DNA from: Paramesorhizobium sp049065735
GTDB lineage: Bacteria; Pseudomonadota; Alphaproteobacteria; Rhizobiales; Rhizobiaceae
DNA length: 64,000 nt
Assembly (NCBI RefSeq): GCF_049065735.1
Contig: NZ_JBAKHD010000004.1
Location: forward strand, 124,001 to 188,000
Reading direction: 5' to 3'
Within the stretch, counting starts at the first letter, position 1, and each line of letters starts with the position of its first letter. Below, one piece after another: positions 1-8,263 of this stretch. Below the pieces are notes generated by a model. The model saw only the letters and a program-made list of their open reading frames with translations. It had not been told where the DNA came from and did no database searches. Made by a program: the position numbers and the translations under genes.

Positions 1-654
1 GACGACCGCGATACCGGTGAACACCGCGCCCGGCCCATGCGGCAGGAAGCCCTCTGCGGGGTGGAGGTTTGAAAAATCCATGGATTTTCCGGGCCAGAGC
101 CCAAGAACATAGGCCGCGCCCAGCGCGAGGAAGGCGATGATGGCCGCGACCTTGATACTGGCGAACCAATACTCGAACTCGCCATAGGAGCGCACGGAAT
201 AAAGATTGGTCGCGGTCATCAGCACGATAAGCCCCAGCGAGGCCGCCCAGAGCGGCAGGTCGGGCAGCCATTTCTGCAGGATGCCCGCGCCTGCCACGGC
301 TTCCGCGCCGACGACGATCACCCAGAAATACCAGTAGAGCCACGCCACGGTGAACCCCGCCCAGTCGCCAAGCGCCAGCCGGGCATATTGGGAAAAGGAG
401 CCTTGTACGGAATTGGCGATGGCCATCTCGCCCAGCATGCGCATGACCATAATGATGATGAGGCCGGTCAGCGCATAGGAGATGAAAGCCGCCGGCCCGA
501 CGCTTCCGATGACCGCGCCGGAGCCGACGAAGAGGCCGGCGCCGATCACGCCGCCCATGGCGATCATCGTGATGTGACGAGGTTTTAACCCCCGTTGGAG
601 CCCTTTTTGTTGCTCGATGGGTTGGTTATTCGGCTCTAAATCTGTCTTCTTCAT
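1..654 (-). CDS. Amino-acid permease, APC family (partial)
   Basis: This is the N-terminal 218 codons of an inner-membrane amino-acid/proton symporter; the C-terminal part lies beyond the left edge. After a short charged N-terminus (MKKTDLEPNNQ) comes HITMIAMGGVIGAGLFVGSG, the glycine-rich broken first helix of the AAT/GABA-permease branch of the APC superfamily. Hydrophobic helices follow, and the segment GSFSQYARLALGDWAGF is a typical family motif. The start is the ATG whose complement lies at 652-654. The reading frame stays open to position 1. The substrate cannot be told from this part. It is divergent from popZ, with about 270 bp between them. Confidence 0.85.
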   Translation of the reverse strand, partial: MKKTDLEPNNQPIEQQKGLQRGLKPRHITMIAMGGVIGAGLFVGSGAVIGSVGPAAFISYALTGLIIIMVMRMLGEMAIANSVQGSFSQYARLALGDWAGFTVAWLYWYFWVIVVGAEAVAGAGILQKWLPDLPLWAASLGLIVLMTATNLYSVRSYGEFEYWFASIKVAAIIAFLALGAAYVLGLWPGKSMDFSNLHPAEGFLPHGPGAVFTGIAVV

Positions 655-922
655 GGCTTTCCCGGCGTGTTCCGTGGCGCAAGCGTGGCAGTTTGCGGCC
701 GGAACTATGTCAAACTGTTAAATGCGGATGTGTTTCTTTGGTTGCAGGCTCCGTTCAAAGTGATCACGCGCGCTGCATCGCCTTATGGTTTACGATTGGA
801 TAATTCTGTGAGTTGGCTTTCGAGGATGCGCCCCGGGGATTCTCAAACCCGGTTTCCTCCGATACCCTAAAGTCTATGGATTCGCCTGCAGGCGGCAGGC
901 TTAAATCATCACAAGGCGGAAT

Positions 923-1771
923 ATGGCACAGACATCGAGCGCGGCGCGTGAGCCCTCCATGGAAGAGATTCTGGCTTCCATTCGTCGGATCATCGAGGAC
1001 AGTGATGTGGTGCGGCAGAGCGTGCCGCCCAAGCCGGAGCGCCCGCAAATGGCTCCGGTTCGCGGCGAGATCGCCGAATTCCGCCGCGATCCCGAGCCCG
1101 TGCTGCGGCCCGTTCAGTCCGCGCCGAGGCCCGTCGAGACCGAGCCGAAGCGCGAAGAGCGGCGTGCACAGGAAACCGACGAGGCGATGAACGCCCTTGC
1201 CGCGCGCATCGGCCTGCGCGGCACGCTGGACGCGCGCGGCGCCGCCGTCGCCCCGGCGCCCGTACCGCCATCTTACCCAGTTATGGACGAGGAGGACGAG
1301 GAACCGATCCTCGATCCCGTCAATGACGACCGCCCCGTGAGCGTTTCTATACCGGAAGCGCCCGTGGCCTTGAAGCCCGCGCCCGCCGCCGTACCTCCGA
1401 AGCCTGTGGAGCCGGTGGAGCAGAAGCGGGCGGAGCCCGTAGAGCCGCAACCTTCAGTCGCGAAAGCACCGGAACCGGCCCAAGCTGCGCAGCCAGCACC
1501 GGAGCCCGCCGCGCCCGCTTTCGAGGAAGCCCCGGCGCCCTATGCGGCAAGCGAGGCTTCCCCGCTCATCTCGCCGACGACCGGGCGGCAGGTCGCCGCC
1601 GCCTTCGAAGACCTGACCGCCGCCATGCGTGCCGAACAGCGCCGCTCCCTCGACGAAATGGCCGAGAAAATGCTGCGCCCCATGCTGCAGGAATGGCTGG
1701 ACAACAATCTCCCCTCGCTCGTCGAGCGCCTGGTGCGCGAGGAGATCGAGCGCGTGGTGCGGGGGCGCTAG
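923..1771 (+). CDS. popZ: Polar organizing protein PopZ (DUF2497)
   Basis: This 282-residue protein has the PopZ architecture. The N-terminal segment SMEEILASIRRIIED (about residues 12-26) is the partner-binding helix. A long Pro/Ala/Glu-rich, probably disordered region follows (about 35-205). The C-terminal amphipathic helices, with MLRPMLQEWLDNNLP, drive oligomerisation. In alphaproteobacteria PopZ forms a polar matrix that anchors the ParB-parS centromere. The gene directly precedes valS, its usual neighbour in this class. The middle region is acidic and proline-rich. The start ATG at 923 gives the expected MAQxSxAREPSMEEIL-type N-terminus. Identification rests on both termini and on synteny. 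Confidence 0.9.
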   Translation: MAQTSSAAREPSMEEILASIRRIIEDSDVVRQSVPPKPERPQMAPVRGEIAEFRRDPEPVLRPVQSAPRPVETEPKREERRAQETDEAMNALAARIGLRGTLDARGAAVAPAPVPPSYPVMDEEDEEPILDPVNDDRPVSVSIPEAPVALKPAPAAVPPKPVEPVEQKRAEPVEPQPSVAKAPEPAQAAQPAPEPAAPAFEEAPAPYAASEASPLISPTTGRQVAAAFEDLTAAMRAEQRRSLDEMAEKMLRPMLQEWLDNNLPSLVERLVREEIERVVRGR

Positions 1772-1775
1772 TCAG

Positions 1776-1957
1776 CCCTCATCCGACCGCGCTTTCGCGC
1801 GGCCACCTTCCCCCACAAAGGGGAGAAGGCTGGCGCACTGCATCACCTCTTGAGCCAATTGCGTGCGCCAGTAGGTGGCAGCTAGGCCAGCGCCAAGCAC
1901 CTCCCTTCTCCCCTTGTGGGAGAAGGTGGCCGCGCGAAAGCGCGGTCGGATGAGGGG
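1776..1957. repeat. Palindromic intergenic repeat, GC-rich type 1
   Basis: Two arms of about 53 bases (1776-1829 and 1904-1956) are near-perfect reverse complements. Each contains CCGACCGCGCTTTCGCGCGG and a CTTCTCCCC block, with about 75 bases between them. Transcribed, this would fold into a very long hairpin. It fills the gap between popZ and valS. Related shorter copies occur at 21432-21494 and 24790-24930. It resembles the dispersed noncoding palindromes common in Hyphomicrobiales genomes. No transposase is present. Confidence 0.85.
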
Positions 1958-2063
1958 TATTCCACGCTTTCCACGTCTTTCCCCTTTCATAATCCCTCCA
2001 AAAGTGATTTTAGAACCTTCAACTGAACATTCCCGCTTGAATTAGCCTCGACGGACATTTTCC

Positions 2064-4796
2064 ATGCTTGAGAAGACATACGACGCCACGGCCATCGAGC
2101 CGAAGATCGCCGAACGCTGGGAGAAGGCGGGAGCCTTCAAGGCTGGGGCAGGGGCGAAGCCGGGCGCCGATCCGTTTTCCATCGTCATTCCGCCGCCCAA
2201 TGTCACCGGCTCGCTGCATATGGGCCATGCGCTCAACAACACGATCCAGGACATTCTCGTCCGCTTCGAGCGGATGCGCGGCAGGGACGTGCTGTGGCAG
2301 CCGGGCATGGACCATGCCGGCATCGCCACGCAGATGGTGGTCGAGCGCCAGCTGATGGAGCGGCAGGAGCCGAACCGCCATGTGATGGGCCGCGAGAAAT
2401 TCGTCGAGCGCATCTGGCAGTGGAAGGCCGAATCCGGCGGCATGATCGCCAACCAGCTGCGCCGCCTCGGCGCCTCCTGCGACTGGTCGCGCGAGCGCTT
2501 CACCATGGATGAAGGCCTGTCCAAGGCGGTGCTCGAAGTCTTCGTCACGCTCTATAAGCAAGGCCTCATCTACAAGGACAAGCGCCTTGTGAATTGGGAC
2601 CCGAAGCTGCTGACTGCCATTTCCGACATCGAGGTGGAATCGCGCGAGGTGAAGGGCCATCTCTGGCACTTCCGTTATCCTCTTGAAAACGTGCCGTTCG
2701 ACCCCGAAAATCCCCACACTTATATCGTCGTCGCCACGACGCGGCCCGAGACGATGCTTGGCGACACCGGCGTTGCGGTCAATCCGGAAGACCCGCGCTA
2801 TCACGCCCTTATCGGCAACAACGTCGTGCTGCCGCTGGTCGGGCGGCTGATCCCCATCGTCGCTGATGATTATGCCGACCCGGAAGCGGGGTCCGGTGCG
2901 GTCAAGATCACGCCTGCCCATGACTTCAACGATTTCGAAGTGGGCAAGCGCAACGGCCTTCGCCAGATCAATGTCTTCACCGTCGAGGCGGCGATTACGC
3001 TGAAAGACAACAAGGACTTCCTCGAAGGGCTGCAGGCATCGAGCCATCTCGATCAGCTGATCCATGATCTCGACGGGCAGGACCGTTTTACGGCCCGCAA
3101 GCGCATCGTCGAGATGATGGAGGCGGGCGGCTATCTCGAAAAGATCGAGGATCACACCCATGCGGTGCCGCATGGCGACCGTGGCGGCGTGCCGATCGAG
3201 CCGTTCCTGACCGACCAATGGTATGTCAACGCGGCGGAACTGGCCAAGCCCGCGATTGCCTCGGTGCGCGAGGACCGCACCAAGATCATCCCCGCCAATT
3301 GGGAAAAGACCTATTTCGACTGGATGGAGAACATCCAGCCCTGGTGCGTTTCGCGCCAGCTCTGGTGGGGCCATCAGATTCCCGCATGGTACGGGCCGGA
3401 CGGCACCTGCTTCGTCGAGCGCAGCGAGGACGAGGCCAAGGCGGCGGCGCGCGCGCATTATGGCGAGGATGTCAGCCTCACGCGCGATTCCGACGTGCTC
3501 GACACCTGGTTCTCCTCCGCGCTCTGGCCGTTCTCGACTCTCGGCTGGCCGGACGAGACGCCGGAACTCGCCACCTATTACCCGACCAGCGTGCTCGTCA
3601 CCGGCTTCGACATTATCTTCTTCTGGGTTGCCCGGATGATGATGATGGGCCTCCATTTCATGGAGCGGGAGCCGTTCCACACCGTCTATCTCCACGCCCT
3701 CGTTCGCGACAAGAACGGCGCCAAGATGTCGAAGTCGAAGGGCAATGTCCTCGACCCCTTGGAGCTGATCGACGAATATGGCGCCGATGCGCTGCGCTTC
3801 ACGCTCGCCATCATGGCGGCGCAGGGGCGCGACGTGAAGCTCGACCCCGCGCGTATCGCCGGCTACCGCAATTTCGGCACCAAGCTCTGGAACGCCACCC
3901 GCTTTGCCGAGATGAACGGCGTCGCGCGTGACGAGAGTTTCGACCCGGCTCAGGCGAAGCTCGCCGTCAACCGCTGGATTCTCACCGAGCTGACGCGCGC
4001 CGCGCGGGCCGTTACCGAAGGCATCGCTGCCTATAAGTTCAACGAGGCGGCGGGCGCGGCCTATAAATTCGTCTGGAACCAGTTCTGCGACTGGTATCTG
4101 GAGCTCTTGAAGCCGATCTTCATGGGCGAGGACGAGGCGGCCAAGAAGGAGGCGCAAGCCTGCGCTGCCTACTGCCTCGATGAAATTTACAAGCTGCTCC
4201 ACCCCTTCATGCCGTTCATGACCGAGGAGTTGTGGGCGCATACGGCGGGCGGGGGTAAGACGCGCCCGACCTTGCTTGCGCATGCTGAGTGGCCTGTGCT
4301 CGATTTCGAGGACGATGCCGCCGCAGCGGACCTCAACTGGCTGATCGAGCTGGTCACCGGCATCCGCTCGGTGCGGGCGGAAATGAACGTTCCGCCTTCC
4401 GCGCTCGCTCCGCTCGTTGTCCTGGGCGCGAACGATCTCACCCGCGACAGGCTCGAGCGCCACGACGCGGCAATCAAGCGTCTGGCACGCGTGGAAGCGA
4501 TAAGCTTTGCCGCCGAGGCGCCGAAGGCTTCGGCACAGATCGTCATAGGCGAGGCGACGGCCTGCCTGCCGCTCGGAAGCCTCATCGATTTGAAGGCGGA
4601 AGACGCGCGCCTTGCCAAGGAACAGGGCAAAATCGCTGGCGAGATCGAGCGCATCGAGAAGAAGCTCTCGAACGAAAAATTCGTCGCCAATGCGAAGGAG
4701 GAAGTCGTTGAAGCCGAACGCGAAAAGCTCGCAGAATTGCGCGAGGCGGCGGAAAAGATCGCCGTGGCGCGCCAGCGGATCGGCGGGGCGGATTGA
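2064..4796 (+). CDS. valS: Valyl-tRNA synthetase
   Basis: This class I aminoacyl-tRNA synthetase charges tRNA-Val with valine in the cytoplasm. The 910-residue protein has PPPNVTGSLHMGH with the HIGH-type motif HMGH at 52-55, the CP1 editing domain with TTRPETMLGDTG around 227-238, and KMSKS at 554-558. The anticodon-binding domain follows, and then a C-terminal coiled coil rich in Lys and Glu (about 835-905). The length is normal for bacterial ValRS. The start ATG at 2064 gives MLEKTYDATAIEPKIAERWE, a standard N-terminus. A long open frame on the opposite strand is a coding shadow. Confidence 0.98.
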   Translation: MLEKTYDATAIEPKIAERWEKAGAFKAGAGAKPGADPFSIVIPPPNVTGSLHMGHALNNTIQDILVRFERMRGRDVLWQPGMDHAGIATQMVVERQLMERQEPNRHVMGREKFVERIWQWKAESGGMIANQLRRLGASCDWSRERFTMDEGLSKAVLEVFVTLYKQGLIYKDKRLVNWDPKLLTAISDIEVESREVKGHLWHFRYPLENVPFDPENPHTYIVVATTRPETMLGDTGVAVNPEDPRYHALIGNNVVLPLVGRLIPIVADDYADPEAGSGAVKITPAHDFNDFEVGKRNGLRQINVFTVEAAITLKDNKDFLEGLQASSHLDQLIHDLDGQDRFTARKRIVEMMEAGGYLEKIEDHTHAVPHGDRGGVPIEPFLTDQWYVNAAELAKPAIASVREDRTKIIPANWEKTYFDWMENIQPWCVSRQLWWGHQIPAWYGPDGTCFVERSEDEAKAAARAHYGEDVSLTRDSDVLDTWFSSALWPFSTLGWPDETPELATYYPTSVLVTGFDIIFFWVARMMMMGLHFMEREPFHTVYLHALVRDKNGAKMSKSKGNVLDPLELIDEYGADALRFTLAIMAAQGRDVKLDPARIAGYRNFGTKLWNATRFAEMNGVARDESFDPAQAKLAVNRWILTELTRAARAVTEGIAAYKFNEAAGAAYKFVWNQFCDWYLELLKPIFMGEDEAAKKEAQACAAYCLDEIYKLLHPFMPFMTEELWAHTAGGGKTRPTLLAHAEWPVLDFEDDAAAADLNWLIELVTGIRSVRAEMNVPPSALAPLVVLGANDLTRDRLERHDAAIKRLARVEAISFAAEAPKASAQIVIGEATACLPLGSLIDLKAEDARLAKEQGKIAGEIERIEKKLSNEKFVANAKEEVVEAEREKLAELREAAEKIAVARQRIGGAD

Positions 4797-4857
4797 GCAT
4801 TTTGTTTTTAGATGGAAGCAACGACGCTTGATCTTCGTCGTTGTGAGAACTTTACCA

Positions 4858-5036
4858 TAGAGGAATGGATCCCAGTGACAAGCACTGGGATGACGAGGTG
4901 GAGATGCTTTCACCCAACTAACAACCGGTGTGGAAAATGGAACGGTTGGAGTCTTATCCAGAACAGCCAACCCATCCGTCATCCCAGTGCTTGTCACTGG
5001 GATCCATTCCTCTCCCTATCCATTGCAACAATGACA
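4858..5036. repeat. MITE-like element with 37-bp terminal inverted repeats, copy A
   Basis: The ends AGAGGAATGGATCCCAGTGA... and ...TCACTGGGATCCATTCCTCT are perfect reverse complements over about 37 bases. Each arm also contains its own small hairpin, ATCCCAGTG-N5-CACTGGGAT. The inner part is about 80 bases and has no coding capacity. A second copy lies at 15210-15390 and shares the interior blocks GGAACGGTTGGAG and CCAACCCATCCGTC. It looks like a non-autonomous palindromic element of the MITE or REP kind. No clear target-site duplication is visible. Confidence 0.85.
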
Positions 5037-5432
5037 AGAGGCTGCAGGGGGCGTCTAATCGTAATCTGCTGTGACGCTCATCAACGCTCACAGAAAGCAC
5101 GATTCGAGCACCTTTTCGCGCCCCGCCCCCTTCCAAACAGGGCGCCGGGTCGCCGCTTTTTGCCATGATTTGAACAATATGCCGCCATTGTTGCCTCTTG
5201 GCAACAGCGCAGCCATCTCGGCCAAAAACCCCGTAAAAACCGATTATTTATCGCGCCTTTAAACGCAGAATCCCTTTATTAGCCCGCCACCACGGCGAAA
5301 AATGGCCGCTTTTTGCGAAGGCACATTTTGAGCTGATGGGGAGGGTGTTTCGCGGCCTCTTGCCGGGCATCACTTTCATGTTACGTTTCCGTCAAAATTT
5401 GATTGCGATCAATGATCTGGGGAGGGACATTC
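5037..5432. other. Noncoding region upstream of the FadL-like porin
   Basis: This stretch holds no convincing gene. It should carry the promoter of the porin gene. The sequence changes from GC-rich (5100-5165) to more AT-rich (5225-5285), and no operator could be identified with confidence. A strong ribosome-binding site, GGGGAGGG, sits just before the porin start at 5433. Confidence 0.4.
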
Positions 5433-6713
5433 ATGGACAGGGGAACCAAAACGCTCATCGGCGCAGCGCTGATCGCGGCAGGCACCGCAGGCGCGGCGCA
5501 TGCCGGCGGTCTGGAGCGCAGCTCGCAGGATTTCGACATTCTGTTCGAGCCGGGCACGCGCGTCGAGTCGGGCGTCACTTATGTGAAGCCGGAGCGGAAG
5601 CTGAAGAATATTCGCGGTTCGGCGGTGGGGGCTGCCACGGGCGGCCGTAACCCGACGACGGGGAACCCGGCCGATCCCAGGACATGGCAACCTTACGAGA
5701 CGAGCACCGGCGAATCCCGGGGCTACGCCGTGCCGAAATTCTCGGCCAAGATCGATTTGACGGATGATCTCGCCTGCGCCGCGCAATATCGCGAGCCCAT
5801 CGGCATTCACACCGATGTCGGCACGGATACCGTCGAGATGTACACGGCCATCGAGCAGAAGATCACTTCGCGCGATTATGGCCTCAACTGCTCCTACCGT
5901 TTTGCGGCGGGCGAGAAGGGTTTTATCCGCATCCTCGGCGGCGTTTCCTATCAGGAAGTCGAAGGTTATCAGTCCCGCTACCTGCCGGCGGGTTTCCCAA
6001 CGCCCTTCGGCGCGGCGCTGCCGTTCAGAACGGGCTATCTCAACGTCGAAGATAAAAGCTGGGGCTGGCGCATCGGTGCGGCCTATGAAATCCCGGAATA
6101 TGCGCTGCGCGCGTCTCTGGTTTACCAGTCCAAGGTGAAATACGATCTGGAAGGCACGATCACCGGCCTGTTCCCCATTACGATCCCTGTCGTGGGTGAG
6201 GCAGAGGTGCCTGACTCGGTCGAGTTCAAGTTCCAGACCGGCATCGCGCCGAACTGGCTGGCGTTCGGCTCGGTCAAATGGACCAATTGGTCGAATCAGG
6301 ATGCCATTAATTTCCTCAATACGAGCGCGAGCCTTCCCGGGCCGTTCGGCGCGATTCCCGTGGGTGCGCGGATCACCGGTCTCGATCTCTACTACCGCGA
6401 TGGCTGGACCGTTACCGGTGGTGTCGGTCACAAGTTCAACGATCAGTGGTCCGTGGCGACGAGCCTCACCTGGGACCGTGGCACATCGACTGGCCTGCAG
6501 TCCCAGACGGATACCTGGACCCTCGGTCTCGGCACGACCTATTCGCCGAACGAACGCTTCGAGGTTCGCCTCGCCGGCGCTCTCGGCTTGCTCACGTCGG
6601 GAACCAAGGACAACACCGTTATCGACGGTAAGCCTAATCCGACGGGCTCCATCGCCGACTTCGACGATGATTTCGTCGGTGCGCTTTCGGTTTCTGCGAA
6701 GCTGAAATTCTAA
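5433..6713 (+). CDS. OmpP1/FadL-family outer-membrane transporter
   Basis: This is a predicted outer-membrane beta-barrel that takes up hydrophobic compounds such as long-chain fatty acids. The 426-residue product has a signal peptide, MDRGTKTLIGAALIAAGTAG, cleaved after AHA. The mature N-terminus, GGLERSSQDFDILFEPG, matches the plug end of alphaproteobacterial FadL-like proteins. Alternating aromatic and hydrophobic beta strands follow, and the protein ends in VSAKLKF, with a C-terminal Phe as barrel proteins need for assembly. An in-frame ATG exists at 5403, but the start at 5433 has the better ribosome-binding site (GGAGGG, 7 nt away) and begins the signal peptide. It lies between valS and exoR. 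The substrate is inferred from the family only. Confidence 0.85.
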   Translation: MDRGTKTLIGAALIAAGTAGAAHAGGLERSSQDFDILFEPGTRVESGVTYVKPERKLKNIRGSAVGAATGGRNPTTGNPADPRTWQPYETSTGESRGYAVPKFSAKIDLTDDLACAAQYREPIGIHTDVGTDTVEMYTAIEQKITSRDYGLNCSYRFAAGEKGFIRILGGVSYQEVEGYQSRYLPAGFPTPFGAALPFRTGYLNVEDKSWGWRIGAAYEIPEYALRASLVYQSKVKYDLEGTITGLFPITIPVVGEAEVPDSVEFKFQTGIAPNWLAFGSVKWTNWSNQDAINFLNTSASLPGPFGAIPVGARITGLDLYYRDGWTVTGGVGHKFNDQWSVATSLTWDRGTSTGLQSQTDTWTLGLGTTYSPNERFEVRLAGALGLLTSGTKDNTVIDGKPNPTGSIADFDDDFVGALSVSAKLKF

Positions 6714-6738
6714 GTCGATGTTTTAGTGTAAGCTGTTG

Positions 6739-6772
6739 AGAAAGCCCGGTTTTTGCCGGGCTTTCTGTTCGT
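6739..6772 (+). terminator. Rho-independent terminator after the FadL-like gene
   Basis: A perfect 11-bp stem, AGAAAGCCCGG / CCGGGCTTTCT, with a TTTTTG loop, is followed by TGTTC. It lies 25 bases after the stop codon of the porin gene. Confidence 0.85.
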
Positions 6773-7008
6773 GAAGATCAGGGAAATAAATGTCCAGGGG
6801 GGGCTAAATGGACATGTTCTTCCAGCTCGTTGCGCGCACCGGCCTAGCCGGTCTCACGCCCAATTTCGTGGCGATTCAGCAACAGTCGCTTCACCATGAA
6901 AGTGCATGGCCGGGGAGCCGGAGGGCTTCGCCAATTTCCCGCCACAAACCAGTAGCACCCGGAGAGGGCGAGACATGTTGTCCGCTCACATTCAAGAGAA
7001 ATGCATTG

Positions 7009-7806
7009 ATGCGCGTCGTTAAGCAATTCACATATCCGGTGTTCGGAGTTGCCCTGACACTTGCCGTCGCATGTGGATATGCCCGCGCTTTCGATGTTCT
7101 CGAAGACCAGCCGGAACAGACCAGCAATCCCTTCGAACTGTTCAAGTTCGGCTTCTCCGCCTACAAGAGCGGCCATAAGGACGAGGCGCTGAAGGCGCTG
7201 CGCTATGCCGCCGATATGGGCCACCAGGGCGCCAAATGGAAGCTCGCCCGCATGTATGCCGATGGCGACGGTGTCAAGGAAAACGACTACGAGGCCTACC
7301 AGATATTCGAGAAGATCGTGCGTGACGGGGCCGAGCCCGGCTCGCAGAACGAGATCTATGTCGCCGACGCCCTTGTCGCATTGGCCGGCTATGTCAGGCG
7401 CGGCATTCCCGGCTCTCCCGTCAAGGCCGATCCCAGCGTCGCGCGCGACCTCTACGTCCAGGCCGCCTCCAATTTCGGCGACCCGTCTGCGCAATACGAG
7501 CTGGGCCGGATGCTGCTGAAAGGCGAGGGCGGGGCGCGCAATCCCGTGCAGGCCGCCCGCTGGTTCCGCCTCGCCGCCCAGAAGGGCAATGTGAAGGCGC
7601 AGGCCATGCTCGGCAACATGCTGTTCCAGGCCGGCAAGACAGTGCGCGGCCTCGCCATGCTCACCGCCGCCTTTGAGCGCTGCACGCCGAAGGATTGCGA
7701 CTGGATCCGCAACATGCAGGAGCAGGCCTTCTCGGTCGCCGGCGAAGCCGACCGCCGCACCGCGATCTCGCTCGCGGGGGATATCGTGCGGACGGGGGAT
7801 TTTTGA
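7009..7806 (+). CDS. exoR: Exopolysaccharide regulator ExoR, Sel1-repeat periplasmic protein
   Basis: The 265-residue protein carries a signal peptide (MRVVKQFTYPVFGVALTLAV, cleaved near ARA-FD) and about four Sel1/TPR-like repeats, for example AADMGHQGAKWKLARMYADG and GDPSAQYELGRMLLKGEGG. The segments FELFKFGFSAYKSGHKDEAL and LAGYVRRGIPGSPV match rhizobial ExoR. In Sinorhizobium, ExoR is a periplasmic inhibitor of the ExoS/ChvI two-component system and so controls exopolysaccharide and motility. The open frame extends back to 6808, but only the ATG at 7009 gives a signal peptide. Its place after valS and the FadL-like gene matches rhizobial order. Confidence 0.85.
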   Translation: MRVVKQFTYPVFGVALTLAVACGYARAFDVLEDQPEQTSNPFELFKFGFSAYKSGHKDEALKALRYAADMGHQGAKWKLARMYADGDGVKENDYEAYQIFEKIVRDGAEPGSQNEIYVADALVALAGYVRRGIPGSPVKADPSVARDLYVQAASNFGDPSAQYELGRMLLKGEGGARNPVQAARWFRLAAQKGNVKAQAMLGNMLFQAGKTVRGLAMLTAAFERCTPKDCDWIRNMQEQAFSVAGEADRRTAISLAGDIVRTGDF

Positions 7807-7927
7807 AGGCTTAGGGAGAGGGGTAACAGGGCGTTGGCGCGATGACGCTCCGGCCTGATTGCATAACCCGGTTCTGGCGCCATGCTTCAAAGTCTACTAT
7901 ATTGGGGAGGCTTTGAAGAGGTTCGCC

Positions 7928-8053
7928 ATGCTGCAATTGTCCAAGGAGACCGAAAAGCTGGCCCGTCTGGTGGCCTACCGAAGCGGTCGCGATCCCGAGG
8001 AATTAATTCGCTCCGCGCTTGAGCAAGAAGCCAAGGCGCTTGGGCATGGCTGA
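7928..8053 (+). CDS. VapB-like antitoxin, N-terminal part
   Basis: This 41-residue product, MLQLSKETEKLARLVAYRSG followed by DPEELIRSALEQEAKALGHG, looks like the DNA-binding ribbon-helix-helix part of a VapB antitoxin. A good ribosome-binding site (GAAGAGG) lies 6 bases upstream. It overlaps the next small frame (8046) by 8 bases. Together the two frames match the size and layout of one VapB protein of about 85 residues. Either a frameshift split the gene, or two short coupled genes encode it. The assignment is by pattern and by the VapC fragment downstream. Confidence 0.55.
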   Translation: MLQLSKETEKLARLVAYRSGRDPEELIRSALEQEAKALGHG

Positions 8054-8183
8054 TAAGCCTGAGACAAAACGAAAGCGAATGACGGTAGAAGAAATGCTTG
8101 CCCTCGGTAAGGAAGTTTCTTCCCTACCTCTGCTCGATCCGCGTTCTCCCAAGGAAATATCCGACGATCTGAACGAAATATGA
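8046..8183 (+). CDS. VapB-like antitoxin, C-terminal part
   Basis: This 45-residue product, MADKPETKRKRMTVEEMLAL and so on, contains LPLLDPRSPKEISDDLNEI, the kind of Pro/Asp-rich tail that VapB uses to wrap round and block its VapC toxin. Its ATG overlaps the end of the preceding frame, and its TGA overlaps the ATG of the vapC remnant (ATGA at 8180). This is typical translational coupling of a toxin-antitoxin pair. With the toxin destroyed, the gene is probably a relic. Confidence 0.55.
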   Translation: MADKPETKRKRMTVEEMLALGKEVSSLPLLDPRSPKEISDDLNEI

Positions 8184-8263
8184 TCGTCGCCGATTCATCC
8201 GCTATTGCAGCAATTTCGGCCGACTCACATCTTCAGCTTCACCACGACAGGCACATGGTCTGA
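8180..8263 (+). pseudogene. VapC PIN-domain toxin remnant
   Basis: The frame begins MIVADSSAIAAIS, the classic first beta strand of a PIN-domain VapC ribonuclease, including the first catalytic Asp (D5). After about 14 codons the similarity stops and the frame runs into the reverse strand of xthA, ending at 8263. Only about a tenth of a normal VapC (130 residues) remains. The break lies near 8220, next to the xthA stop codon, so a deletion joined the toxin start to the xthA 3' end. Confidence 0.7.

Noticed and set aside
2019..4997. A 992-codon open frame on the strand opposite valS
   Set aside because: It is a shadow of valS in a GC-rich genome. Its translation shows no known domain and is rich in Arg, His and Leu, while valS has all synthetase motifs.
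4858..5036. A complete insertion sequence
   Set aside because: The element has inverted ends but no transposase frame, and it is only about 180 bases long.
5409..6431. A 340-codon open frame opposite the FadL-like gene
   Set aside because: The plus-strand frame has a signal peptide, barrel pattern, ribosome-binding site and terminator. The opposite frame has none.
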